From contig JAHEWK010000002.1 of the NCBI GenBank assembly GCA_020740775.1, positions 2,232,001-2,296,000 on the forward strand: 64,000 bases of DNA, in the 5' to 3' direction. Source of the DNA: Ilyonectria destructans. Its lineage: Eukaryota > Ascomycota > Sordariomycetes > Hypocreales > Nectriaceae. The translations under genes were made by a program, and so were the position numbers. The notes below the pieces were generated by a model that was not told the origin of the DNA, ran no database searches, and saw only the letters and a list, made by a program, of their open reading frames with translations. This document shows, piece by piece, positions 1-11,081 of this stretch (positions are counted from its first letter, which is position 1; each line of letters begins with the position of its first letter).

Positions 1-2126
1 CCCGTATCAGTATTATTGTGGACCACCAGCACGCGCCCCCACGCCCCCTGGGTCGTTCAAGGCTTGGGATGGCACTTACCAGTACAGGAGGAAGCATCGG
101 GATCCTAGACCGCGGCTCCACTGGGTGTGAGACGTCAAGGTCCTCGTCTTCAGCCTCAACGTTCGAATCGGAGCGCAGCCGCGAGTTGGACGTGTTCCCC
201 GTCTCGGCCCGCTGCAGGGTCGTATATCGCGACGAGATGGAGCCACGATGCCGTACAGATTGCTAGATAAGACGCAAGTTAGCTCCAGTTCGCTTAGATT
301 TCAGTCTAAACGACGAATAGACGTACCGCTTTTGGTCGATGAAGCATTCCCACGCTGAAATCCCATAGGCAGAGCCGCCCGTCTTCGCCCACGCTACCGA
401 TGCGGTAGTTTCGGTCATCACATCGCCAAGGGTCAAAGGCCACAGCGGAGACCCACGACTGGTGGCCCTGGCATCTGGCTAACAGTGCCGATTCCGCCAC
501 GGACCAAATTGATATCAGGTCATCCTGTCCACCCGTCAAGACGTACTTGGCGTCTGGCGACCAACAGACGCATGACATTCCACCGTAGTACGAATAGAAC
601 ATATCCAATAGCCTAAATTCAAGTAAGCAGATGATCACGAGGAATTGGGATCCGGTAAAACAAACTCCTCTTTCAAGTAATCAATAATTCGCAACGTCCC
701 GTCTTCGGACACCACGGCTAGGTGCCGGTTATCGGGCGAAAAGGCAAATGCATTGATGCGATGGTTTGACAACTTCCACGCCGCCACCGGGTTCGTCTTT
801 TGGTTCTTGGAATGGACCGACTTGTTGATCCGGATCCCATTAGGCTGAGGCGTTCCATCGACGATGTCTTCTGCTTCGCTACCATTCAGGTTTCCACTTC
901 CATTTACAGCTCCATTGACTACCTCATCCTCGGGGTTGAAGTGAGCGTCCTCCTTCTCCTTGTCGTACACCACGAGGGAACCGTCCATGTGGGCGGCAAG
1001 AAACAGGTTCTCAGATCCGGGGATCCATCGAATTGACGACACAGGCGTGTTGTTGATGACTCCCTACAAATGTTGTCAGCATAACCATCTCGCGTGACTC
1101 CTTACTATTGCTGCAAAATCTTACATTTTTGTTTAACCGGGTATAACGTTGCGAGATGGGCTCCCACCAAATGATCTCGCCCGTAGAGAACCCCATAATG
1201 ACATCAATGTGCGCCGCGGTCTTGGTAACTGCATTAACATCGTGACAAAGGCAGTGCGCTTTGGTGAACAGGATCTTGGTCAAGTAGTCTTGCTGTCATT
1301 GAGGTTAGTCGTGCCGATTACGAGGTTTGAGGAAAGGTCGACCTACCTTGGAGGAGGAGGACATATCAAGCCACTGGAAGGCGCGGTTGATGTTGGCAAA
1401 GGCAAAGATTCCGTCGTTGGGTCGCTCTGTCAACTTCCGGGACAGACCTTCATTGACGATAACTCGAGAGATGAAGGATGAATTGCTCTTAGTCATGTTG
1501 TTCTTGGGCTTCCTCTTCTTAGTCACGTCCTTGGGCTGTAACTGCGTGAGCAGTGAGTTACCCTCGCCAAATGCAGGCGCAGAGCCCAGGGTGATGGAGG
1601 TGGCTGGCGCATCGCTGTTGGAGGTTGCTCGGCCGTCCTCGCTGCTCATGCCGCCCTCGGTCGAGTACCGGCTCTCGTTGGGGTGTTCCTGGATGCTGGA
1701 GGGCGCGCCGCTCAAGGCGAGGGTCGTAGCCGACAGGCCCTTGTAGAAGAAGGGGGGCGTAGCTCGTACATCGAGGGTAATGAGGGAGCAGGTTGTGCCG
1801 GCGGTCGCAGCCTGCGGGTTGGTCGCAAGCGGGTTCGGGTTGACGATGGTTGCCTCAGAGGGATGGGGCGGGGGTGTTGCGAGGTGCAGGTCTTCCTTGA
1901 GAATGTATGTTCCTATTGTCACGCAGCATCAGCATCGGCTTTGCGCCAGCGGCCGGTGTGGTTTCCGAGAGGGTGGAGGGCGGAGGGCGGAACGTCGGGG
2001 TCACAGGACGGGAAACTTACCCTCGCCGACGAGGAACTGCCATTCCGGGCCTTCGGGGTTCGACAGCGTATTGTTTGTCTCGATCATGGGAACGGGATGG
2101 ATAGAGCTGACGCCGTATCCCCCCAT
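1..2126 (-). CDS. creC: Catabolite repression WD40 protein CreC (partial, 3' end off window)
   Basis: CreC (WDR20 family) is the WD40 partner that stabilises the deubiquitinase CreB in fungal carbon catabolite repression. Six exons can be joined in frame: 2126-2021, 1912-1347, 1292-1125, 1063-666, 612-327 and 262-80. They give about 569 codons, and the gene continues past the left edge after a GTAAGT donor at 79. Visible family marks are the N-terminal block [20 protein letters not shown], the stretch [12 protein letters not shown], then WD repeats with [46 protein letters not shown] and [14 protein letters not shown]. The 666/612 junction uses a GTTTGT donor. The start is taken at the first in-frame ATG after an upstream stop; a second ATG lies at 2087. 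The family assignment is firm. The exact start and the missing C-terminus are not. Confidence 0.9.
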
Positions 2127-3700
2127 AGAGGGATACCGCGGTGGGGGAGGTAGGACACTGTTGGTTTCATGAGGTCAGCGGACGGGTGATTCAAGGTTGC
2201 GCAAGGCCCGACTGCAACGGCTGCAGCGACAGCGATAGCGCGATAACGGCGACGGAGGACTTGTACGCACAACATGATGTCGGTCCGGGGACGTTTGTAT
2301 GGGACACTGCCCGGTCAAGGAGAGTCGCGGAGCGAAGGGACACACGGCGCGGGCAATTTGGAGTTGTAGAGATGGAGGATGGCGGTGTTGGATGTCTCTG
2401 AGGTCGTAGCCTGTGGTGGCCAGGGCTCGGCGGAGGGGGTGGAGGTGGAGGGTCGGAGGGTCGGCAGCCGGAGGAGGAGGCTGGCCGAGGCAGGACTTGG
2501 CAGAGACTACGGCGTGCTATGGACGGATACACGTTGTTCAAGAGGCGGCCGACAGGGGAGAAGCAGAGAAAGCGGAGCGTCAACAGGCGGAATTGGCCAA
2601 CTAACAACTGTCGCGCGTACCTACCTACCTATTCCGACCTGGAGAGTCTGGGGTTTGGACAGGTCTGGGGCCGATGAGGCGATGAGGGAGGGCTGGGACG
2701 GCCGGTGGTAGGCTGGCCGGTGGGATGCGCAGTAGCCCAGTAGCCCAGCGAATTGGATCGCAGCGACGCCCACCGGATAATGGGTGTCGAGTCTACCAAG
2801 TGTGGGGTAAACGGCCCTGTAGACGCAGGCTGGTACCGCTGTCGCATGGGAAGTTGGGGGCATGGGGCACGGGGATGGCTCGCCAACCCGGCCATTTCGG
2901 TCCATGACGCCGCGAGTGAAGTCGCCCAGCCACAGCGGAGAGGCCTAGTACACGTGATGGGGTTACATCCAGGACCCCAGAGCGAGAATTGATCCAGCGG
3001 CGCAGGCTGTTGTAGGGAAACCTGCCGTTGTATTGTTCACTGTATGTCTGTCTCTTGGTACATAGCCATGTCGGCTGATTTGATAAACCTGCTGCTGTCT
3101 CCCATCCCCCCGGGCCCGTTCATAGCCGCCAATTGATTAGACATCTCTCTCTCGCGAGCATCTTGTTAGTGGCATCCAGATGACCAGCCACCACCAGTTC
3201 GTTCACCAGCTGCCAGTGGTCTAGGTGCTATTACACTGCACCTATAGAACCCCCAACAGGTGCCGTAGCGCTCGCCCGCTCGCTGCAAGCGCTGCTGCAA
3301 ACACCCGCTAAACAACCGACACAGCGATGGACTACAGGTGCCAGACCCACTGAGTACGTACCGTTTAATTGACCTCCACCGCCCGGACGGGATCGCCCAA
3401 TCCTTGCTCGTCGCGCGTCACACTTCTGCGAAGCTCCCACTGCCCAACTGGTGCATCCCACTCCATCCCACTCACCAACCTCCCGCCGTCCAAGTCCCCG
3501 CTGACACCTCGTTGCTAAGATCCCTTCATCCAGCTTCTCTTCCTTCTGATTCTTCCCTGGACGCTACATATTGCGCTTTCTGCATCCTCATCTCCACCCT
3601 GCTTCTTTCTTCTCCCCCCCAGCTACTCTTCCCGCCACCGGGGTCATGGAACCCAACTAAACGACCACCACACCCTCCGACAATCTCTCCCGACGCCATC
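2127..3700. other. Divergent intergenic region creC / GEM1
   Basis: No supportable gene. GC-rich with G-tracts near creC, changing to a CT-rich leader (about 3360-3700) before the GEM1 start. It presumably holds both promoters and long 5' UTRs. Short ORFs here lack any recognisable motif. Confidence 0.6.
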
Positions 3701-5654
3701 ATGTCCACTGGTGCGATATCCCTATCTTTGCCAGTTCCCTTGCTGTTGATTGACTCTCGTCTAACTGACTTCCCCGCCAGTCCGCATTTGTGTCTGCGGT
3801 GACGAAAACACCGGCAAGTCGAGCTTGATCGCCTCTCTCGTCAAAGACCAGTTCGTCACCAACAAGATCCAACCCGTCCTCCCTCAAATCACCATCCCTC
3901 CAAGCATCGGCACCCCTGATAACGTTTCAACCATCATCGTCGATACCTCCGCCCGCCCTCAGGACCGAACTACCCTCCGCAAAGAGATCCGCAAATGCAA
4001 TGTGATCCTCCTCGTTTACGCCGACCACTACAGCTACGAACGCGTTGCTCTATTCTGGATGCCGTACTTCCGCTCCCTCGGCGTCAATGTCCCGGTCGTC
4101 CTCTGCGCAAACAAGTCCGACCTCTCCGGCCAGGCCACCACGCCCCAGGTCGTTGAGGAGGAAATGCTCCCCGTCATGTCCGAGTTCCGCGAGATCGATT
4201 CCTGCATCCGCACCAGCGCCCGAGATCACCGCAACGTCAACGAGGTCTTCTTCCTCTGCCAAAAGGCAGTCACGCACCCCATTGCCCCGCTGTTCGACTA
4301 CAAGGAGGGCCATCTAAAACCCGCATGTGTGAATGCTCTCAAGCGCATCTTCTATCTCTGCGACAAGGACCAGGATGGCTACCTCAACGAGCAGGAGATG
4401 CGTGACTTCCAGGCCCGCTGCTTCGATAAGCCCTTGACTACCGATGATCTCGACAATATCAAACTCTCTGTCGCCAAGTCTCTCCCAGACTCTGACCTTG
4501 ACAAAGGTATCGATCAGAGGGGCTTCTTGCAACTCAACAAGATCTACGCCGAAAAAGGACGCCACGAAACCATATGGATCATCCTTCGGAAATACCACTA
4601 TACCGACAGTCTCAGCCTTGAGGACAAGTTCATCCGGCCTAAATTCGATGTTCCAGAGTACTCGTCTGCTGAGCTGAGCCCTGCGGGGTATCGGTTCTTC
4701 GTTGATCTCTTCTTGCTCTTTGACAAGGACAACGACGGAGGTCTTAATGACCAGGAACTCGAGGCTTTATTCTCGCCGACCCCCGGATTGCCCAGCTCAT
4801 GGACCGATTCTGCCTTTCCCTCTTCCACCGTCAGGAATGAGGCCGGCCACATCACCCTTCAGGGTTGGCTAGCTCAGTGGAGCATGACGACATTCATCGA
4901 GCCCAAAACCACCATGGAGTACCTGGCCTACCTAGGCTTCGAACCACACAACCCCAAGGACCCCATCACGGCCGCCCTCAAAATCACAAAGCCTCGCAAG
5001 AGAAGAAGAAGGCCTGGTCGGGTAGAGCGTAACGTCGTCCTTTGCTACGTCCTGGGTGCATCCGGGGCCGGAAAGTCCTCCCTGCTCGATGCCTTCCTGA
5101 ACCGCCCCTTTGAAGGTCTGTACAACCCGACTATCAAGCCTCGCCGAGCGGTAAACAGCGTCGAGCTCCCTGGAGGAAAGCAGGTCTATCTCATTCTCGA
5201 AGAGCTCGGCGAGCTGGAACCCGCGATCCTCGAGAATCAGGCCAAGATGGACGCCTGTGACATGATCTGCTACGCGTACGACTCGTCCGACCCGGACTCC
5301 TTCTCTCACATTGTCGAGATGCGCACCAAGTATCCCCATCTCAACGAGCTGCCGTCCATCTATACCGCCCTCAAGGCCGACAAGGACAAGACCAATCAGC
5401 GTAGCGAGCTCCAGCCCGATCAATACGCCTCCTCCCTCAGCATGAGCCTTCCCCTCCACGTAAGTGTCACTTGGGGCAGCATCAGCGAACTCTTTGTCGT
5501 CTATGCCGACGCCGCCACCAACCCTAGCACCGCCTTCCCCAAGAGCTCCGATGAGGGGCCTGATCGAACAAGTCTCTACATCGCCCTCGGGGCCACAGCT
5601 TGCGCCGGTGTCGCAGCCCTGATGATCTGGCGGCGTGCTACCAATGCTGCTTAG
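3701..5654 (+). CDS. GEM1: Mitochondrial Rho GTPase Gem1/Miro
   Basis: Gem1 is the tail-anchored outer-mitochondrial-membrane GTPase that controls mitochondrial morphology and inheritance and associates with ER-mitochondria contact sites. Exon 1 is 3701-3710 and exon 2 is 3781-5654, giving 627 aa, the usual Miro length. The order is complete: N-terminal GTPase with P-loop GDENTGKSS near residue 10; an NKSD guanine-specificity motif; EF-hand 1 ([12 protein letters not shown], about residue 197); EF-hand 2 ([12 protein letters not shown], about 320); a second GTPase with GASGAGKSS near 426; and a C-terminal membrane segment around 600-620 followed by WRR and a short tail. A 10-nt first exon is needed to restore the start [11 protein letters not shown]. 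The gene is divergent from creC and convergent with ABD1. Confidence 0.97.
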
Positions 5655-6088
5655 GCCGGTGCCATCCATCCTAGGCACATATATCTCAAGGGATAGGCAG
5701 GTACTAATATGCTCCGAGGCGTCACTCGCTCATGTCCACACGAGACTCTTAAGGCAATTGCCAATGGTTCAGTTCATATAATTCCCATCCCGCCAGGGAT
5801 CTAGGCAACATTTAATCAGGAAACGACAGGAACATTTTTCAAGAGGAGGAGTTGTAATTCCGTCGTCAAGGTCAGACTATGATACCCAGCTCCGTCGTTA
5901 TTTTTTAGTAGCACACTATGTGATGATGCCAATGCCATCGTTTCTTTTTCACTCTCCCGATAGAATCTTACAATAATCGCATTTCTCCACTCCATATGTT
6001 GTAGTAATTCTCCTGATCGCCTACCTCTTCCAACTCCAAAGCGCCGCCTCGCCAAGATCACCGTCTCCCCACCGTTTTCGCCAGCTGC
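5655..6088. other. 3' intergenic region between convergent GEM1 and ABD1
   Basis: No gene seen. AT-richer than the flanking exons and probably composed of the two 3' UTRs. Confidence 0.6.
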
Positions 6089-7531
6089 CTAAACCTTGTA
6101 GAAGCAGAATCCAATGTAGAAGCTCGCCGCCTCCATCTCGTCGTCCGAAACCAGCAGTGGACCACCTCCGCGCCCGCGAACGCCCATACGCTCGCTCAGA
6201 GGTCCCAGCTCCGCGTCGTCCTTCTCGGCCTCCCAGATCTCGGGGAACGTGCGATGGAATTGCAGCTCCAGGTTGTAGTCGTCGGCAAGGGCACGGAAAG
6301 CCTCCCAGGGGACCACGTATTCAGGCACTTCCTCGACGGCCTCGTCCAGAAAGAAGTTATATTTCCAGCCAAAGGCTGGGCGGAAGATGCCGTCCTCGGG
6401 TGTCTTGCCGGGGAAGCGGACACGGTAGATGCTGTTGCCCCACTCGGCAGTGGGCTCAGCCTCACCCTCTTCGAGCTCGCCATCCTCGGGATCTGCGGGA
6501 GGAGGCGTGGTAGAACCGTCGGCGTTGCCCTCGGAGTTCTTGGCCTCGCGCTTCGCGGCGGCCTTCTCGTTGAACTTGCGGACGTGCTCGCCGAGGACGT
6601 CGGAGTTGGGGATGCAGCCGATGAATCGGCCGCCCTTCTTCAGGGCGCCAGCGACGTTGCGAAGCATAGTTCGGGCGTTCTTCTCGTTCTCGAAGGCGTA
6701 GTGCATAGAGAACATCATGCTGACGACGTCGAAGCCGCGGCGGTTCATGGGCGACGGGTCCCAGCCGACCTGGTGGATGATATCAATGTTCTCGATGCTT
6801 TCGCCGTAGCAGTCCTTGACGTGGAAGCGGGCTTCGAACGGGGGCGGCGGCGGTCGTCGGTTGTGTCCTCCTCGGCCACCTCCTCGGCCACCTCGACCGC
6901 CGCGCGAACCTAGAGTCCTATACCGTTCGCGGGCCTGGTCGATGCTCACGTCGGCGGGGTCCAGACCGACGTAGAGCTGGATGGGCTGGGGAGCCTGCTG
7001 CCACTTGTTCAGATCGCCGCCCTTTCCGCAGCCAATGTCGAGGACGAGGAGGTCCTTGCCGCTGGAGCGGCCCTCTTCGCGGGAGCCAGGGGCGTGGTCC
7101 TCGTCGGGGGAGTAGCGCTGGATGATGCAGCTCTTGATCCAATTGTTGAAGACGCGCAGGCCTTTGATCTTGCTGTCCCTAGTGCGCCAGTCGCGGCCTC
7201 TCTCGGGCACATTGTTGTAGTGCTGCCTCACGACGTCGTTGATGCCGCGGGATCTGTTCTCGTCGTCGTGCGCCGACTGGGCGGCGGCGGCTCCGCGCTC
7301 GCGGTCTATCTGGCGCTGTCGGATGGCCTCGCGCTCGGCCTCGGAGATTCGGGCGCGGTTTCCGGGGCGCTTCTGCCTCCGTGGCTGGTCGGACGGAGAG
7401 AGGGCGCGTCTCTTGGCAGGCTGGAGCTTGTTTGCGTTGTAGGGTTGTGGGAGGTCGTCGGTCTCCTCGTCGGCGCGTCGCTTGCGGCCAGACCTGTCGT
7501 CCGACGGGCCTGGGCTTGATCTGTCAGGCAT
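6089..7531 (-). CDS. ABD1: mRNA cap guanine-N7 methyltransferase
   Basis: Transfers methyl from S-adenosylmethionine to the N7 of the cap guanine of nascent mRNA in the nucleus. Single exon, 480 aa. The first 90 residues are basic and low-complexity, with KRRADEE and QKRPGNRARISEAERE stretches, as in fungal Abd1. The catalytic fold starts with the SAM-binding motif VLDIGCGKGGDLNKW (about residues 160-176), followed by the GLDPADVSIDQARERY strand and helix, then VKDCYGESI and DVVSMMFSMHYAFE. The C-terminus has the conserved EYVVPWEAF and ASFYIGFCFYKV. An RGG-rich tract (about residues 207-230, GGRGGRGGGRGG followed by prolines) is inserted between the second and third core strands, which is unusual for this enzyme. 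Convergent with GEM1. Confidence 0.96.
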   Translation of the reverse strand: MPDRSSPGPSDDRSGRKRRADEETDDLPQPYNANKLQPAKRRALSPSDQPRRQKRPGNRARISEAEREAIRQRQIDRERGAAAAQSAHDDENRSRGINDVVRQHYNNVPERGRDWRTRDSKIKGLRVFNNWIKSCIIQRYSPDEDHAPGSREEGRSSGKDLLVLDIGCGKGGDLNKWQQAPQPIQLYVGLDPADVSIDQARERYRTLGSRGGRGGRGGGRGGHNRRPPPPPFEARFHVKDCYGESIENIDIIHQVGWDPSPMNRRGFDVVSMMFSMHYAFENEKNARTMLRNVAGALKKGGRFIGCIPNSDVLGEHVRKFNEKAAAKREAKNSEGNADGSTTPPPADPEDGELEEGEAEPTAEWGNSIYRVRFPGKTPEDGIFRPAFGWKYNFFLDEAVEEVPEYVVPWEAFRALADDYNLELQFHRTFPEIWEAEKDDAELGPLSERMGVRGRGGGPLLVSDDEMEAASFYIGFCFYKV

Positions 7532-7897
7532 TGTTGATGTGCGAGTAACGGGTTCGTTTAGTGCGGTTGTGGTTGAAAGATGAAGTTAGGGGGATGTGAT
7601 TTGGTGCATAGAGGTTGCTGAAGCTGAGGTTGAAAGAAAGCTTGCTTGGCCTGAGGTGGATCTCACCTGTGCGGCCTGCCTAGGACTACGTTGCACCACC
7701 GCGTGATGTGATTGGACCGCAGCCGGAACGTGCCGACACCAAGTTTAGAGGCTTCTTTATCAATCACTTGAGTATCGTCTTTCCATGCAAATATTACTTA
7801 TTATATATTTACCTTCTAAATTAAGACCATTTATCCCTTCTTACCTTATGATTATATATACAATAGTATGCGCTTTGTTCTCAATCACGCAAACTCC
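7532..7897. other. Intergenic region, ABD1 promoter and MFS gene 3' end
   Basis: No gene. Contains an inverse CCAAT core (ATTGG, about 7709) in the ABD1 upstream region and an AT-rich stretch at about 7770-7870, likely the 3' UTR of the MFS gene. Confidence 0.55.
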
Positions 7898-9650
7898 CTA
7901 ATTCCCCTGTCCACCTTGTTCCTTCTTCTTGATGTTCCTCCACTCCATGCCTAGTGCCGGCAAGATCATGAAGCACGACACTACCACAACGACTAGAAAG
8001 GTCTTTAGTAGAGCGTCGTTGTACACAACCAGGACACTGTGGAGTTTTTCTGACGGAACCACTCGAGCCAGAGATGTCGCCCCAGCCTCAATAATCCCCT
8101 CGATATCAATCCCTCCAATTCCCTTGAGTCCCTGCGACAAGTCGTTCACAAAGATCGCTTGGCCAATGCATACAAATACAGCACCACCCAGAGACTGTGC
8201 AAAAAACATGAGCGAGATTCCTATCGAGACATCCGCCTGCGCTAGAACTGTCTGCGCGGCCATGCTCGGTTGCTGCATGCCCGATCCCAAGCCCAGGCCA
8301 AAAAGGACTTGATATCCGATCCATGCAGAATGTCCGGTGTTGACCTCAAAAGTTGTCATCAATCCCGAGCCAACAGAGGTGAGAATTGTGGCAACAAACA
8401 TCCACGGAACATAATATCCAGTCCGGGTAATGATAGCGCCAGAAATGATGGCTCCAACGACAAGAGAGAGGACGAGGGGAATAGTGTCGATGCCAGACTG
8501 GATTGCCGAGGTACCTTTGACGGCCTGAAACCAGATTGGAAGGTTATAGATTAAAGAAATCATGCCTCCGCCGATGCACAGCGCATAAAGAACACCGAAG
8601 GCGACACTCCGCTGCATGATGATGCGAGGTGGGAGAGTAGCGTCTTCCTGGCGCCAAATCTGAACACCCACAAAAGCAATAAGTAGAACTCCGGCGATAG
8701 CGAAAAGTGCAATAACCCGGCCATCATTCCAAGGGTATGTAGCGCCGCCCCATTGGAGGGCAAGGATGAAGCATATGATTCCAGGGAGGAAGAACGCAGT
8801 GCCGATGGGATCGATACGGATGAACTGCCGTTTGAGGGTTTCGCTGCTGCTGTCGTGTGGCACGCGCAGAAAGAAGACCAGGACAGCAAGAACAGCGCCA
8901 CCGATAGGGAGGCTGCATACTAAATTTAGCACGAGAAGATAGATGAGAAAGGTGAGGATAATACTGACTTGATGTAGAAGCACCACCTCCAGGTTACATT
9001 GTCAGTGAAGGCACCACCCATGAGAGGACCAATGATAGACGAAATTCCAAACATGGAGCCCATGAGGCCTATATACATGGGCCTCTTCTCCAATGGCAAT
9101 ATCTGCGTGAGGATGACGGAGGACCCCGAGAAGATGCCCGCAGAGCCCATACCTGCAATGGCACGACCGATGATGAAGGCTGTCGAGTTGGGGGCTCCAC
9201 CGCAGAGGGCAGAACCGACCTCGAAGATAACCGTGGCAATGAGGAAGACGGTTTTTGTTGAATAAAAGGTGTAGATGCGTCCCCAGAGAAGCTGTGTTGC
9301 GCTACTAGTGATAAGGTATGCGCTGGCGTACCAACTGATGTCGTCGAGGGCGTGGAACTCGCTTGAGATGCGAGGGACAGCAGTTCCGATGATGGTTCGG
9401 TCCTATGAATTCCATTATCAACATTTCGTATTCATGTGTACCCTGGGATCAAGAGAAAACGTACCAGAGCTACCAGGAACACGGTTGCATAGAGAGCGGC
9501 GAGAATGAAGCCAAGCTTTGGCCCAGTCGGGAACGCCTGGTCCACATTTGGCGGAGTATCAACATTGGACTTGGAATCAGGCAAACCGTCTTCAAGCTCT
9601 ATGATTTCGTTATTTGCGCTGTCTAAGCGCTGGTGTGTGTCGATGGCCAT
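7898..9650 (-). CDS. MFS drug/toxin efflux transporter, DHA2-type (14 TM)
   Basis: Predicted plasma-membrane proton antiporter of the major facilitator superfamily, of the kind that exports toxins or drugs in fungi; the substrate cannot be read from the sequence. Three exons, 9650-9465, 9402-8969 and 8912-7898, give 544 aa. After a polar N-terminus (about 45 aa) come the first membrane helix, the TM1-loop signature [16 protein letters not shown], and the antiporter region [20 protein letters not shown]. The last of these joins NLPIGG across intron 2, a typical DHA2 signature. Further hydrophobic helices fill the C-terminal exon, ending in a basic tail with KKKEQ. It stands alone, with no biosynthetic gene or pathway regulator beside it, so a cluster-specific role is not supported. 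Confidence 0.92.
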
Positions 9651-11081
9651 CTTGATTCAAGGTGATGGTGTAAGTGGTTAGGCGAAATGCGAGGAGGATG
9701 ACCATGGACCCTCGAAGTGAGGAAGGAACAACAGATATTTATCATTTTCTGCATCCGTATTCTAATTTCTAGAGGAATATCCTGCAGTCTCAGTATGGCT
9801 CTCGTTCGAGCACAAAATGTCAAATCCCATGTCAAAGTTGGATGACACCCGGGTAGACGGGGTTGAAGACGAGATCCGTGGTCTGTGATTGGCCCAGGAG
9901 CTCTCGGGCACTGAGTTACGGGACCGAGCGGATGCGCGAGCGTCCGATGGCCGGGAACCGCCAGAACGGTTTGTCTCCGGGACTGACCGTGTCGGGATAG
10001 GAACTGGTGTTTATCAATTCTCTCTTTCCTTAAGTATAGTCCATTTTGGGTATTCCGTCACTTTAATCTGAGTATTATTTGCACACAGGTACAAATCCTG
10101 TGTCACCAAACCGTCAGCTGAATCCATGTACCGAATCCATGTGTGCAGTTAACGATGCACGCTTAGGCGAAAGGCCTCAGCTTATAGTTTTAGTTTCCTC
10201 AAGCATTACCTTAGGTTCAGCATTCTTACTTGTCTTTAGGATTGGAGTATGTACTCGTGTGTGCAAATAGCGAGGTGCATGTGTGCGAATACTAAGACTA
10301 AATCTGCTTTCCCATCTGGTTTCGGGCTGGGCATGACTCCGGCTGCTTTAGTGAAATAGGAGTAATAAATTGTCTGCTTAGTGCTTGCCCTGGAGTGCTG
10401 AACGTCACCTAGCTCTTAGAAACCCAATAAGAACGTGTTTAGTGATTGGCTAAAAAGTGACTGGATATGTGCTTCTGGCACTGGTGTGACGGTATTCTTC
10501 AGGCGAACTAAGAAATTAGTATAAAATTCAAGATATATATTTTGGAGACTGACGGCGGTGCCTGGGCGATTACGTCGCGAGCTCCAAGTGCTAAGAAAGA
10601 TGCTATAACAGCCAGAATAATGCCGTATGGTAAACATGAAAGCATGGCGTTTTCTAAACTAGACACGAGTGAGCACCCACAAGATAATCGTCCAAGTGCA
10701 TTCTGTAGGATGTCGAGTCGACGACCGCCTACCCTGTACCCCCACGCTAACACAGCTGCGAACAGCGACCAAAAAGGTACGTACCCCCAAGCAAGACTCT
10801 CAAGGGCAGCTCCAGTTTTTAGTGCGTGTCCCGCTGGAGCCTTGCAGCGGATTCGGTGCCGGGGCCACTCAGCTCCAGCCTCTGGCCTGGCGCATTACTG
10901 TACCGCCCAGTGACAACACCAACACTCACCTCGTCAACCTCACAGCTCAAGCTTCTCTCGTCATCCATCACCCACCAGACATACCCAACCACAACCACAA
11001 CCACCAGCAAACCCCGCCGATCAACCCTCAGCCCATCCCCGAACCCGTCGCCCTCCCCCTCCTCCTCCTCCCTCCGCCATC
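9651..11081. other. Divergent intergenic region MFS / RPN7
   Basis: About 1.4 kb with no supportable gene. The MFS-proximal part up to about 10.7 kb is AT-richer than its surroundings, with many stops in all frames. The 350 bp before RPN7 is C/A-rich (repeated CCACAACC-type words), as expected for a leader. A short minus-strand hydrophobic ORF at 10508-10753 has no recognisable family. Confidence 0.5.

Noticed and set aside
10079..10100. T-arm-like hairpin ACAGG-TACAAAT-CCTGT
   Set aside because: The loop deviates from the T-loop consensus and no anticodon or D arm lies at the right distance upstream.
10508..10753. Minus-strand hydrophobic ORF upstream of RPN7
   Set aside because: No family recognised; short, in AT-rich sequence with stops on both sides, and no credible introns to extend it.
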